DNA of 64,000 nucleotides from an uncultured Oscillospiraceae bacterium (GTDB lineage: Bacteria; Bacillota; Clostridia; Oscillospirales; Oscillospiraceae), in assembly GCA_934631005.1 (NCBI GenBank), contig CAKTXA010000012.1, positions 1 through 64,000 on the forward strand, written 5' to 3'. The translations under genes and the position numbers were made by a program. Position 1 is the stretch's first letter, and each line of letters begins with the position of its first letter. Positions 45,901 to 53,768 of the stretch are shown here, one piece after another. The notes under the pieces were generated by a model, which made no database searches, had not been told where the DNA came from, and saw only the letters and a program-made list of their open reading frames with translations.

Positions 45901-46121
45901 GCGGCCAGTTCGTGACGTTCCTGTACCGTCTGGCGAACGCGTCCGGCAGCGGCGAGCATCCGTTCACGGACGTTCCCGCGGGCTCCTACTATGAAGCCGC
46001 CATCGCCTGGGCCTACAGCGAGGGCATCACCAGGGGCACCGGCAGCACGACCTTCTCCCCCGACGCCCCCTGCACCCGCGCACAGATCGTGACATTCCTC
46101 TACCGCGCGTTTGCGGAATGA
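42906..46121 (+). CDS. SLH-anchored beta-helix/Ig-like surface protein
   Basis: A 1071-residue secreted protein, a smaller relative of the one at 27742-35880. It has a signal peptide (1-25, ending AAALAA), an acidic Ala/Pro-rich linker and one Cys/His cap (HHPYCGDKTCEDH, about 82-94). One beta-helix block (about 115-290) carries FTMYGG and GGGVYV repeats. Bacterial Ig-like and MBG-type repeats follow (about 375-870), where the module starting ADSRTFTYTGE occurs twice. Three SLH domains lie at about 895-1071. GGAGG is 8 bases before the start at 42906. Residue numbers are approximate. Confidence 0.9.
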   Translation: MKKRITALLLAFAMLFTLSAAALAADESALLPEPAAAEPAAETPTPLPEAAEDKAEAPAEQLAAPRPVLRAVETAATHAVHHPYCGDKTCEDHSEAITDWTDLNKVPAGSTLEAGKAYYLTDNLNVSKSFIVDGGEITLCLNGYTLANSSGTAYQRALDVRNGTLRICDCSQDATGAITSNTPCDGSALFLRYTAGKTPAAELYGGTIIGTNTANSGGAVCLATGKFTMYGGKIANSRSKMGGGVYVSSGTFHMHGGTITGCTATENGGGVYLNGGTFIVSGAATITGNHVGEADNNVYLPAGKTLAVSGLTSGAQIGVTAASAPTAITGANDADIHNYFTSDNSAYEPWNGTDNAVVLRTARMTPTCNAPSGLTAVYGQKLNEIALTSPEGNTPGTWTWENGDQDVGDVGGHTFKATFTPTDGDSYKTVTGIDVTVTVTQAVQTITIDPGEHSIIRNGVAQSIDFAHAQGELTYSLENEIAGVSLDADAKTLTVQPAVEADTVITIRATAAATENYKETYTTFVVTVAAKSDIELTITMEGWTYGETANTPTYTKPESGGTETVTYAVKDTTAFSNIVPTDVGEYVVKVVYETDNTIYTGTKKFTIAKKQITPPAADSRTFTYTGEDQTYTLATSTYYDISNNATQKNAGTYTIIVSLKDTKNTCWDDGTMAAKNYTFKIETLKIDVPTADSRTFTYTGEELTYNVGGFNETYCEVSGNVQTAAGDHTVTVSLKDAANTEWKTGGTADVTFTFHIGKADVPDFNKEVTLNVINDLEATYTVDLPELPELASPKTYGGDPVYSVTAVSLDNGYTLFNSAKVENGKLILPINKNSTMTTGPSGYVHVKVTTDNYEDVILTVNLNAVNNPAPHTGYSEQVKKQSEEFEAKKRGELPESDSAFRDVAEDDYFFDAVNWAAENGITGGVSSTRFGPGLDCTRGQTMTFLWRAMDEPEPETLASSLTDVMSGSYYYKAVLWAMQEGVTTGVGSGLFAPDKTVTRGQFVTFLYRLANASGSGEHPFTDVPAGSYYEAAIAWAYSEGITRGTGSTTFSPDAPCTRAQIVTFLYRAFAE

Positions 46122-46124
46122 GGC

Positions 46125-46200
46125 AAATCAAAAACGCATCTCCCCATTGTGGCAGACCCAAATCAAAAACGCATCTCCCCATCGGGGAGATGCGTTTTTT
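46125..46200. terminator. Bidirectional terminator with duplicated left arm
   Basis: A perfect 15-bp stem (46166-46180 with 46184-46198, loop ATC) with A and T runs on both sides separates convergent genes. A 23-base sequence containing the left arm is present twice, at 46125-46147 and 46160-46182, so either copy could pair with the right arm. Confidence 0.9.
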
Positions 46201-46202
46201 GC

Positions 46203-47057
46203 TTATTTGTGGGCCTTCGCGGCCAAGAATTCGGCGAGCAGCGCCTGCTGTTCCTCGTCCGGGGCCGTGCCGGTCTGGGCGGTGCAGCGTTCGGCGGCGT
46301 CCTGCGCGTCGCGCGCGCCATCCGCTGCGTCGGCTGCCGCCGTCATCTGCGCGGCATAGGCCGCAAATTCCGCCCGCGTATAGATCCCGTGGTGCGCCGG
46401 GACGTACCAGTCCGCCTTCAGCGCCAGCAGCTGCCGCAGCAGCGCACGCGTGCGCGCGGAGGTGCGGTACCACGGCTCGCGATCCATGTTGAGATACAGA
46501 CAGTCGCCGAGGAACACCACGCCCGCCTCCGGCAGATACGCCGCGCAGCAGTCGGGGCTGTGGTCGCTCGCGACCTGAAACAGCCGCACCGTCAGCCCGC
46601 CGAGGTCGAGATCATACGCCCCCGCAAACGTCTGCGCCGCCGTGGGAACGTGGATCTCGCGCGGCTGCGTTGGATATTCGATCTGAATATTCTCGCGGCA
46701 GAAGTCCATCTCCGCCCCCGCCGCCACGCGCGCGGCGAGGGCGTCGTCATCCCACGAGAGCGTGCGCATCCAGTCGAGCCTTGCCGCGGTCTGCGCGCAC
46801 GCGATGACGGGCAGGCCGGTGCTCACCGCGCCGAAGCAGTGATCCCAGTGCCAATGTGTGAGCAGCACGGCCCGCAGCGGCGGCGTGTGCGCTTTGGCAA
46901 AGGCCAGCAGCGGCGCGACATGAGCGGGCGAATTGCCGCCGTCAATGAGCACCGCGCCGCGCGTCCCCGCCGCAAGACCCAGCGCCGGCCGGTCGCCCGC
47001 CTGCACGGGGTCGGTGTACCACACGCCCGGTGCGAGCGCGTGAATATTGCCGCTCAT
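46203..47057 (-). CDS. Metallo-beta-lactamase-fold hydrolase
   Basis: A 284-residue metal-dependent hydrolase with the zinc motif HxHxDH as THWHWDH (His68, His70, Asp72, His73), then SDHSPDC and LGDCLY, and a later AHHG. Substrate is unknown; the family includes thioesterases, glyoxalase II and lactonases. The start overlaps the stop of the TIGR04255 gene (ATGA). The Ala/Asp-rich C-terminus (about 240-284) lies beyond the usual fold. Confidence 0.88.
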   Translation of the reverse strand: MSGNIHALAPGVWYTDPVQAGDRPALGLAAGTRGAVLIDGGNSPAHVAPLLAFAKAHTPPLRAVLLTHWHWDHCFGAVSTGLPVIACAQTAARLDWMRTLSWDDDALAARVAAGAEMDFCRENIQIEYPTQPREIHVPTAAQTFAGAYDLDLGGLTVRLFQVASDHSPDCCAAYLPEAGVVFLGDCLYLNMDREPWYRTSARTRALLRQLLALKADWYVPAHHGIYTRAEFAAYAAQMTAAADAADGARDAQDAAERCTAQTGTAPDEEQQALLAEFLAAKAHK

Positions 47058-47839
47058 ACCGCGCCCGGCTGCATGGCCTCATGCAGTGTGTCGGTGATGG
47101 CGCTGCGGAAGATGCTCACGGCGTTGCCATTGAGCACATTGAGCGCCGCGGCGGCGTGGCCCAGCGGGGTGTTGCCCTCCATATACAGGTCGAGATCCAG
47201 CAGGAACACCCGCTCCTCGGTCGTTTTTTTCGTGGTGTTTTCCGTCCGGCGCATCACGGCGGGCGCGCTCTTGATGTTTGCCTTCGCCCCGCCCGGGACG
47301 CTGAGGGTGGCCGTCTGCTCAAGCTTCGCGAACGCGCCGCCCTGCACATCCTCCGACGCCATCAGGCCCAAAAACTCCGGCGCGATCAGCTCGCGCCACG
47401 CGCAGTCCTCCAGACCCAGCATGGCGCGGCGGAAGAAATTGATGTACCGCAGGCCGACGCGCGAAAAATACGCCGGCTGATAGATACGGATAAAGTCGGC
47501 CAGCACCACGTCCAGCCGCCGGGCAAAGTCCTCCCACCGCGTGTAGCGGTGCGTGGACAGAGCGATGAAGCCCTTGGCCAGACTCACCTTCCACTGCCCG
47601 TCCTCAGAGATGAACTGATAATTGTTGACCGTCCCCTGCGGGATCATCTTGCCGTTTTGCTGCACGGGCGGCAGCTGCTCGACCTTTTTGGCGTACTGCG
47701 GATAGCTCCCGCGCACGGCGTCCTGAAATTCAAACGGCTCCTGCGCTTCGATCTTCAAAATATCCGGATACCGGAGCTGGCAGATCACCTCCATGATCTG
47801 GTTCCGGCCGTATACGCAGCGTTCTTCCTGTGAAAACAT
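47054..47839 (-). CDS. TIGR04255-family protein
   Basis: A 261-residue soluble protein of the TIGR04255 type, without known function. Typical features are the early IMEVICQLRYP, the central RVGLRYINFF and a C-terminal LNGNAVSIFRSAITDTLHEAM. The start at 47839 is preferred because GGAGG lies 7 bases upstream. It is translationally coupled to the metallo-beta-lactamase-fold hydrolase. Confidence 0.8.
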   Translation of the reverse strand: MFSQEERCVYGRNQIMEVICQLRYPDILKIEAQEPFEFQDAVRGSYPQYAKKVEQLPPVQQNGKMIPQGTVNNYQFISEDGQWKVSLAKGFIALSTHRYTRWEDFARRLDVVLADFIRIYQPAYFSRVGLRYINFFRRAMLGLEDCAWRELIAPEFLGLMASEDVQGGAFAKLEQTATLSVPGGAKANIKSAPAVMRRTENTTKKTTEERVFLLDLDLYMEGNTPLGHAAAALNVLNGNAVSIFRSAITDTLHEAMQPGAV

Positions 47840-47905
47840 GCTTCCGCCTCCTGCTTTCATTTGCCCCCAGTATAGCTGTTTTTGCGGAAAAAATCAAGCT
47901 GCGCA

Positions 47906-47934
47906 TTGGCTTTTGCCGCCGCGTGTGGTATACT
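47906..47934 (+). promoter_or_regulatory. Putative promoter of the PAP2 operon
   Basis: TTGGCT (47906-47911) and TATACT (47929-47934) are 17 bp apart, 36 bases before the PAP2 start. Confidence 0.6.
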
Positions 47935-47970
47935 GTGGGCAAGTCCAAACACGCTTTCAGGAGGCTGCCC

Positions 47971-48897
47971 ATGCGGTTTTTGTATGTTCTGGAGCATCTG
48001 CGCCGTCCGGCGCTTGACGCCTTCTTCTCCGCCGTCACGTACTGCGGCGATGAGCTGGCGTTTCTCGTGCTCGCCTTTGCGCTATTCTGGTGCGTCAGCA
48101 AGCGCGGCGGGTATTACGCGTTTCTCGTCGGCCTGTTCGGCACGCTCGGGAATCAGTATTTGAAGCTGCTGTGCCGCGTGCCGCGGCCATGGGTGCTCGA
48201 CCCCGATTTTACCATTGTGGAAAGCGCCCGCGCCGCGGCCACGGGCTATTCCTTCCCCTCCGGGCACACGCAGAACGCCGTGGGCACGTTCGGGGCGATC
48301 GCAGTGACCGCAAAGCGCCGCTGGGTGCGCTGGGTGTGCATCGCGCTCATCGTTCTGGTGCCGTTTTCGCGGATGTATCTGGGCGTGCACACGCCGAAGG
48401 ACGTGGGCGTTGCGTTCGCGCTGGCGCTTCTTCTGCTCGCGGCGCTCTGGCCCGCCTTCCGCTCAGATGACGCACAGGCGAAGGCCATGCCGTGGCTGCT
48501 CGGCGCGGCGCTCGTGCTGGCCATCGCGTTTTACGGCTACGCAAGCGGCCTGCGCGTGGACGCCCCGGACACGGAAGCGGCCTCCAACATCACGCACGGC
48601 GCGCAGAACGCGGCCAAGCTCCTCGGCGCGATCGCGGCGCTGCCGGTGATGCATTTTATCGAAAAGAAGTATATACGCTTTGACACCCGCGCCGTCTGGT
48701 ACGCGCAGGCGCTCAAGCTCGTGCTGGGGCTGGCGCTTTTGCTCGCGGTCAAGTCCGTGCTCAAGGCGCCGCTGCTGGCGATCATGCCGGAGGGGCTGGC
48801 CGGGGCCGTGCGCTATTTTATTCTGGTGCTGTGCGCCGGGTGCGTCTGGCCGCTGACGTTCCGCTTCTGGTCAAAGCTGGGGAAGAAACAAAAATGA
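47971..48897 (+). CDS. PAP2-family membrane phosphatase
   Basis: A 308-residue polytopic membrane protein with all three motifs of the type 2 phosphatidic acid phosphatase family: KLLCRVPRP (residues 65-73), PSGH (96-99) and SRMYLGVHTPKD (133-144). It should dephosphorylate a lipid phosphate or pyrophosphate, such as undecaprenyl pyrophosphate or phosphatidylglycerol phosphate, at the outer face of the membrane. The C-terminal half (from about 165) has extra membrane segments. AGGAGG precedes the start at 47971. It is coupled to the hydrolase downstream by ATGA. Confidence 0.9.
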   Translation: MRFLYVLEHLRRPALDAFFSAVTYCGDELAFLVLAFALFWCVSKRGGYYAFLVGLFGTLGNQYLKLLCRVPRPWVLDPDFTIVESARAAATGYSFPSGHTQNAVGTFGAIAVTAKRRWVRWVCIALIVLVPFSRMYLGVHTPKDVGVAFALALLLLAALWPAFRSDDAQAKAMPWLLGAALVLAIAFYGYASGLRVDAPDTEAASNITHGAQNAAKLLGAIAALPVMHFIEKKYIRFDTRAVWYAQALKLVLGLALLLAVKSVLKAPLLAIMPEGLAGAVRYFILVLCAGCVWPLTFRFWSKLGKKQK

Positions 48898-49844
48898 AAG
48901 CACCTGCAAAGATCTTGGCTGCCGCTGCGGCGGTCTTTACCGGCACGGGGCTTGCCGAGCTGTGCTACGCAGGCGCGCCGGAGCGCCATACGGGCGAGCT
49001 GACCGGACAGGCGCTGCGCGGCACGACCTACGCCCATTTTTCCGACGCCGTCCTCATGGGCGCGGGCTGGATCACGCGGCAGCAGACCACGCCGCTGCGC
49101 GTGATGAGCTACGACGGCAAGTGGCTCTCGGCGGAGTTTTTGCCGTGCGAGGACGCCGTGGGGACGATTTTGCTGTTCCACGGCTACCGCTCGTGCGCGC
49201 TCTATGACTTCGCGGCCTACGCGCAGTTTTTGCACGGGCAGGGCTACGATCTGCTTTTTTGCACGCAGCGCGCGCACGGCGCGTCCGGCGGGCAGTTCAT
49301 CACCTTCGGCGCGCGGGAGCGCTATGACGTTTTGTCATGGGTCACGTATCTTTCGCAGATGCTGGGGGCTGATCATCCGATGTATCTGATGGGCGTGTCG
49401 ATGGGCGCGACGAGCGTGCTGCTCGCGTCGTGCTTCGACTTCCCGGCGAATGTGCGCGGCATCATCGCCGACTGCGGCTTTACCTCGCCGGACGCCATTT
49501 TGCGCCATGTGGCGCGGCAGCGCTTTCCGAAGCTGCCCGCGGGCGCGGCGCTTTTTCCCATGCGCGTGCTCGCTCCGGTGCTGGCGGGCTACCGGCTTGC
49601 CGGGTGCAGCACGCCGGAGGCGCTGCGCGCGGCGAACTGCCCGGTGCTGTTCATCCACGGCGAGGCGGACACGTTCGTCCCCAGCCGGATGTCGGAGGAG
49701 GGGTATCTCGCCTGCCGCACGGAAAAGGAGCTGCTGCGCATCCCCGGCGCGCGGCACGCGCAGAGCGCCCTTGTCGCGCCCGAGCGTGTGCTGACCGCCG
49801 TGGCGGCATTTCTCAAAAAGCATCTGAATGAAAAGGAGCGATGA
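48894..49844 (+). CDS. Alpha/beta hydrolase with N-terminal membrane anchor
   Basis: A 316-residue serine hydrolase. The nucleophile elbow GVSMGA has Ser169, and Asp259 (GEADTFVP) and His288 (GARHAQS) complete the triad. LFHGYRS supplies the oxyanion region. A hydrophobic N-terminus (about 5-24) suggests membrane attachment or export. The substrate is unknown; the coupled PAP2 phosphatase hints at lipids. The start at 48894 overlaps the PAP2 stop. Confidence 0.88.
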   Translation: MKAPAKILAAAAAVFTGTGLAELCYAGAPERHTGELTGQALRGTTYAHFSDAVLMGAGWITRQQTTPLRVMSYDGKWLSAEFLPCEDAVGTILLFHGYRSCALYDFAAYAQFLHGQGYDLLFCTQRAHGASGGQFITFGARERYDVLSWVTYLSQMLGADHPMYLMGVSMGATSVLLASCFDFPANVRGIIADCGFTSPDAILRHVARQRFPKLPAGAALFPMRVLAPVLAGYRLAGCSTPEALRAANCPVLFIHGEADTFVPSRMSEEGYLACRTEKELLRIPGARHAQSALVAPERVLTAVAAFLKKHLNEKER

Positions 49845-49847
49845 TCC

Positions 49848-50876
49848 ATGCAGCATGAAATCCTGACCGCCGCGCCCCTGCTCGACCGCAGGGGCGACCT
49901 CGCCGAGCCCGGCTGGGCGCGGAGCCTGCTCCCCGTCTACTGCCGCAGCGACATAAAAGCGGGCAGCCTGCGCATCAAGGAGTGGGACTATTACCTCGTC
50001 ACCGACGGGCACATCGGTCTGGCGCTGACCATCGCCGACAACGGCTATATGGGTCTCGACTCCATCTCGTTTTTGAACTTTGACGAGGGCTGGGAGCAGA
50101 CGAAAAGCCCCATGCGCCTGTTCCCGCGCGGAAAGACGGGCCTGCCCGAGACGTCCGTTGACGGTGCGAGCGAGATCGCCCGCGGCGGCTACGCCATGGC
50201 ATTTTACCACGACGATGGCGCCCGCTGCCTGACGTTCCACATGGACAAATTCCGCGGCAAGGACGCCATTGAGGGCATCGTCCGCCTGACGGACGAGCCG
50301 CGCGAGAGCATCGTCATCGCCACGCCGTTCGACAAGCCGAAGCATTTTTACTACAACCAAAAGATCAACTGTCTGCGCGCCGAGGGCTGGATCGAGCTGA
50401 GCGGCCAGCGCTGGGAGCTGACGCCCGACCGCTTCTTCGCCGTGCTCGACTGGGGCCGCGGCGTGTGGACGTATCACAACACGTGGTACTGGGGCAGCGC
50501 CTCGGGACTGCTGGACGGCGTGCCGTTCGGCTGGAACATCGGCTACGGCTTCGGCAACACCGCCGCCGCGTCGGAAAACGCGCTGTTTTATGACGGCGTG
50601 CTGCATAAGCTCGGCCGGGTCACGTTTGAGATCCCGGAGCGGGACGGCAAATACGACTATCTCGCGCCGTGGAAATTCACCAGCGACGATAACCGGTTCT
50701 ACATGGACTTTACGCCCGTCCTTGACCGCAGCGCGTGCATGAACGTGGGCGTTCTCAAATCCGACCAGCATCAGGTGTTCGGCCGCTTCACCGGCCGCGT
50801 CACGCTGGACGACGGCACCGTCCTCCCCGTCCGCGATTTCTTCGGCTTCGCAGAACGTGTGGAAAACAAGTGGTAG
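49848..50876 (+). CDS. DUF2804 domain protein
   Basis: A 342-residue protein of the DUF2804 family, of unknown biochemical role, with the typical opening LLDRRGDLAEPGWARSLL, central WDYYLVTDG and TPFDKPKHFYYNQKINCL, and late DWGRGVWTYHNTWYWGSASG, each read as family blocks. The fold resembles lipocalin-like beta-barrels. It lies 3 bases after the hydrolase with AAAGGAG upstream, so it is the third gene of the PAP2 operon. Confidence 0.85.
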   Translation: MQHEILTAAPLLDRRGDLAEPGWARSLLPVYCRSDIKAGSLRIKEWDYYLVTDGHIGLALTIADNGYMGLDSISFLNFDEGWEQTKSPMRLFPRGKTGLPETSVDGASEIARGGYAMAFYHDDGARCLTFHMDKFRGKDAIEGIVRLTDEPRESIVIATPFDKPKHFYYNQKINCLRAEGWIELSGQRWELTPDRFFAVLDWGRGVWTYHNTWYWGSASGLLDGVPFGWNIGYGFGNTAAASENALFYDGVLHKLGRVTFEIPERDGKYDYLAPWKFTSDDNRFYMDFTPVLDRSACMNVGVLKSDQHQVFGRFTGRVTLDDGTVLPVRDFFGFAERVENKW

Positions 50877-50884
50877 ACAACGAA

Positions 50885-50919
50885 AAACCGCCCCGTGTGC
50901 CTTGCACACGGGGCGGTTT
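50885..50919. terminator. Bidirectional terminator
   Basis: A perfect 16-bp stem (50885-50900 with 50904-50919, 3-nt loop) between convergent genes; the minus-strand side has TTTTT. Confidence 0.88.
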
Positions 50920-50928
50920 CTGTTTATA

Positions 50929-53232
50929 TCAGTCCTGTTCTGAAATGGCGTAGAGCATCTTGGCGACCTCGGCGCGTTTGACGTTGCCGGTGGGGTTCAG
51001 GCGGCCGTTGGAGCCAGTGATGATGCCCTTCTGCACCATCTGCGCCAGCGCCGACTGCGCCCACGAGGCGACCTTGCCGCGATCCGGGAAGGCGTTCAGC
51101 GCGGACGTGTCCGCATCGTCGCTCAGATCCTGCGTGCGGGCGATGATGACCATGGCCTCCTGCCGCGAGATGGGCGAGGTGGGGTTGGCGTAGAGCTTTC
51201 CGCCGGAGGATGAGCCGCCCATATAGCCCAGATCATACGCCGCCATCACGGCGTTCTGCGCCCACGAGGCGACCTTGGCGCGGTCGTCAAACGGGAGCGT
51301 TTTGCCGCTGTAGGCGTCGGTGTCGACCTCCAGCAGGCGCATGAGCGCCACCACGAACTCCTGCCGCGTCATGGGATCGTCCGGGCGGTAATACGTCTTG
51401 CCGTCCTTGCCGGCAGAGCCCGTGAGCACGCCCGTGAAGTAGAGCGTATTCACATAGTCCTTCGCCCAGTGCGTTTTCATATCCGCAAACGGGTTCGCGG
51501 GGCTGACGGTGACCTCCGCCTCCGCGCGCACGTCGCCGCACTCGGCCACGATCTTGCCCGTAACGGCCTTGCCCGCCTCGGCGGCGGTAAAGACGCCGTT
51601 TTCGCTGATCTTGCCGATATTCCCGGTGACCGACCAGTCATAGCAGCTGTTCTGCGCGCTGACGGCCATGCCGTAATACAGCGCGTCCACGCTCAGCTCC
51701 GTCTTGGAGCCGCCGGCCAGCACCGTGCCGCTAAGCTCCCTGTCGGAGCCCTTTTTGTGCAGCGTCAGGGACGTCGGCTCGTCGATGACACGCGCCGTCG
51801 TCTCGCCGCTCGCGCCGCCGCCCTTCACGCGCACGCTCACGGAGCCCGCGCGCGTCCCGGCGGTGAACACGCCGTCCTCATCCACATCGCCGGAGGAGGA
51901 CGAATACGTCACATCGTCCGGCACGTCCGCCGCGGCGTAATTCTTATCGGCGGCCTTCGTTGTGAGCTGGATGGATGTCCCCGGCAGCACCACGGCGTTG
52001 TAGGGGTACAGGAACAGCTTATCCGCGCTGAAGGCCCGCGTGGGCTTGCTGCGCACAAGATAGATAAAGTTCGCGCACGGGCGCAGGCTGCCGTCGGACG
52101 GCTTATTGACCGTCGCCGCGGCGTCATAACCCGGATACTGCGCGCCGAGCGCCGTGGAGCCGCCGCCGTCGAGATTCAGCGCCGTGACGCACTCCAGCTC
52201 CTTCATGCGCGCCGCCAGCTCGTCGAGCGTCAGGCCCGCGGAGCCGTTTCCGTTGTCGGCGGTGTAGAGCACGAGCGTGCCGTCGCGCTTCAAACCGACC
52301 GCCGTGCGGGCGGTGGGCTTGTCGGCCTTATCCAGCGTAAAGTCGCCGCAGACGCGGCCGTTTTCCACCAGCAGGTCCCCGCCGCCGCAGGCGTACTGCA
52401 CGTCCTTCCACTCGCGGTCGGTGGAGGAGGTGATAGTGATGCGGTCGCCGACCTCCAGCGCCTGCATCTCGTCGAGCGCGGAGGCGTAGATGGTCTTTTC
52501 GGCGATGGAGAGCACGAAGCCGTCCTCCGGGATGCCGCAGGAGGCCTTGCCCTCCAGCGTGCCGATGACCTCCAGCGTGATCTCATCGTTCGGCAAAAGC
52601 TCCTTGCCGGAGCCGCGCACGGCCTCCAGAATGACGTGGTAGCCGTCTACGCCGCCCTTGGTGGCGGTGTCGTAATCGCGCGAATACAGGCCGATGCCGT
52701 TGTTGCGCGTGAGCGCCTTGTTATAGAAGATCTCCGTCTCCGCCTTGTCGGGCGTTTTCATTACGAGCTTCAGCCCCGGCTCGCCGATGATGGCGCTGCC
52801 GTCCTCAAAAAAGCCGACCGACTGGATGTTGCCGCTCGAGCGGAGGACGCCCTCGGTGACGACCAGCCCGTAGGGCACGCCGTTGTGCATATCGAAAAAC
52901 GCACCGTTCACACCCGCCACGAGCGCCAGATCGTTGTCATCCAGATACGTCGCGGTCTGCTTCATGCTGCTGCGGCCATAGAGCGTGGAGCCATAGGCCA
53001 CAATGGGCTTCACGGCCTTTTCGCCGGTGTAGAGCAGCACATTTTCGCGCACGGTCTGCGCCTTGTCGCTGCGTCCGCCGGTCGCGAGCACGCCGCTTTG
53101 CAGCTTCACTCCGTCTGAAAGCGCCAGCTCCCCGGCGAGGATCGACTGCGTATAGTCCGCCGCGCCCGCCATGCCCGCAAGCAGGCACAGGCAGAGCGCC
53201 GCCGCCAGGAGCCTTGTGAGAGTTTTCCTCAT
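50929..53232 (-). CDS. SLH-anchored phosphodiester glycosidase (NAGPA/DUF2233 domain)
   Basis: A 767-residue secreted protein. It has a signal peptide (1-25, ending AGMAGA) and a NAGPA-type phosphodiester glycosidase domain (about 60-360) with VNGAFFDMHNGVPYG and NLDGGGSTAL. Ig-like modules follow (about 370-560), then three SLH domains (about 570-767). NAGPA relatives cleave sugar-1-phosphodiester bonds and are often linked to exopolysaccharide or wall-glycan processing. The start at 53232 gives a good signal peptide; AAAGGA is about 12 bases upstream, rather far. It is monocistronic. Confidence 0.9.
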   Translation of the reverse strand: MRKTLTRLLAAALCLCLLAGMAGAADYTQSILAGELALSDGVKLQSGVLATGGRSDKAQTVRENVLLYTGEKAVKPIVAYGSTLYGRSSMKQTATYLDDNDLALVAGVNGAFFDMHNGVPYGLVVTEGVLRSSGNIQSVGFFEDGSAIIGEPGLKLVMKTPDKAETEIFYNKALTRNNGIGLYSRDYDTATKGGVDGYHVILEAVRGSGKELLPNDEITLEVIGTLEGKASCGIPEDGFVLSIAEKTIYASALDEMQALEVGDRITITSSTDREWKDVQYACGGGDLLVENGRVCGDFTLDKADKPTARTAVGLKRDGTLVLYTADNGNGSAGLTLDELAARMKELECVTALNLDGGGSTALGAQYPGYDAAATVNKPSDGSLRPCANFIYLVRSKPTRAFSADKLFLYPYNAVVLPGTSIQLTTKAADKNYAAADVPDDVTYSSSSGDVDEDGVFTAGTRAGSVSVRVKGGGASGETTARVIDEPTSLTLHKKGSDRELSGTVLAGGSKTELSVDALYYGMAVSAQNSCYDWSVTGNIGKISENGVFTAAEAGKAVTGKIVAECGDVRAEAEVTVSPANPFADMKTHWAKDYVNTLYFTGVLTGSAGKDGKTYYRPDDPMTRQEFVVALMRLLEVDTDAYSGKTLPFDDRAKVASWAQNAVMAAYDLGYMGGSSSGGKLYANPTSPISRQEAMVIIARTQDLSDDADTSALNAFPDRGKVASWAQSALAQMVQKGIITGSNGRLNPTGNVKRAEVAKMLYAISEQD

Positions 53233-53342
53233 AATATGTACACTTCCTTTGCAAAAAGGTTTCTGCCGCCATGTTAACATAACTTTACGAAATTGTAAAT
53301 GAGATTTTCTGCCACATTCGCGTATCTGTCAAGGAATTTTAC

Positions 53343-53371
53343 TTGACAGACGCGGGAAAATACGCTACAAT
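53343..53371 (+). promoter_or_regulatory. Promoter of the ylxM-ffh operon
   Basis: TTGACA (53343-53348) and TACAAT (53366-53371) with a 17-bp spacer, 49 bases before ylxM. Confidence 0.85.
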
Positions 53372-53420
53372 AAGCGAGCTGTAAAGGCGCAGACCTTGTC
53401 AGCTGAACGGAGGCGGCGCA

Positions 53421-53765
53421 ATGAAGCACGACGCATGGACCATGGCGCTGCTGTATGACTATTACGGCGAGCTGCTCACCGAAAAGCAGCGCGCCTGCTT
53501 TGACCTGTATTACAATCAGGACCTCTCGCTCGGCGAGATCGCCGCGGAGATGGGCGTCACGCGCCAGGGCGTACACGATACGCTGCTGCGGGCCGAGGCG
53601 CTGCTGCGCAGCATGGAGGAAAAAACGGGCTGCATCGCGCGCTCGCGCGCCGTGCAGCAGGCGCTGGAGACCATCGAGTCCGCCGCGCAGGCGCTGCTGC
53701 AGCAGCCGCAGGCCGCCGCGCTGGCGCAGGAGATCTTAAGCGCCGCCGCCGCGATCAAGGAGTAA
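53421..53765 (+). CDS. ylxM: YlxM family putative DNA/RNA-binding protein
   Basis: A 114-residue helix-turn-helix protein of the UPF0122 family, associated with the signal recognition particle. Residues of about 20-60 (LTEKQRACFDLYYNQDLSLGEIAAEM, read as successive helices) resemble sigma region 4. The second half is Ala/Gln-rich helix. It lies 3 bases before ffh, the conserved position in Firmicutes. GGAGG precedes the start. Confidence 0.92.
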   Translation: MKHDAWTMALLYDYYGELLTEKQRACFDLYYNQDLSLGEIAAEMGVTRQGVHDTLLRAEALLRSMEEKTGCIARSRAVQQALETIESAAQALLQQPQAAALAQEILSAAAAIKE

Positions 53766-53768
53766 TGT

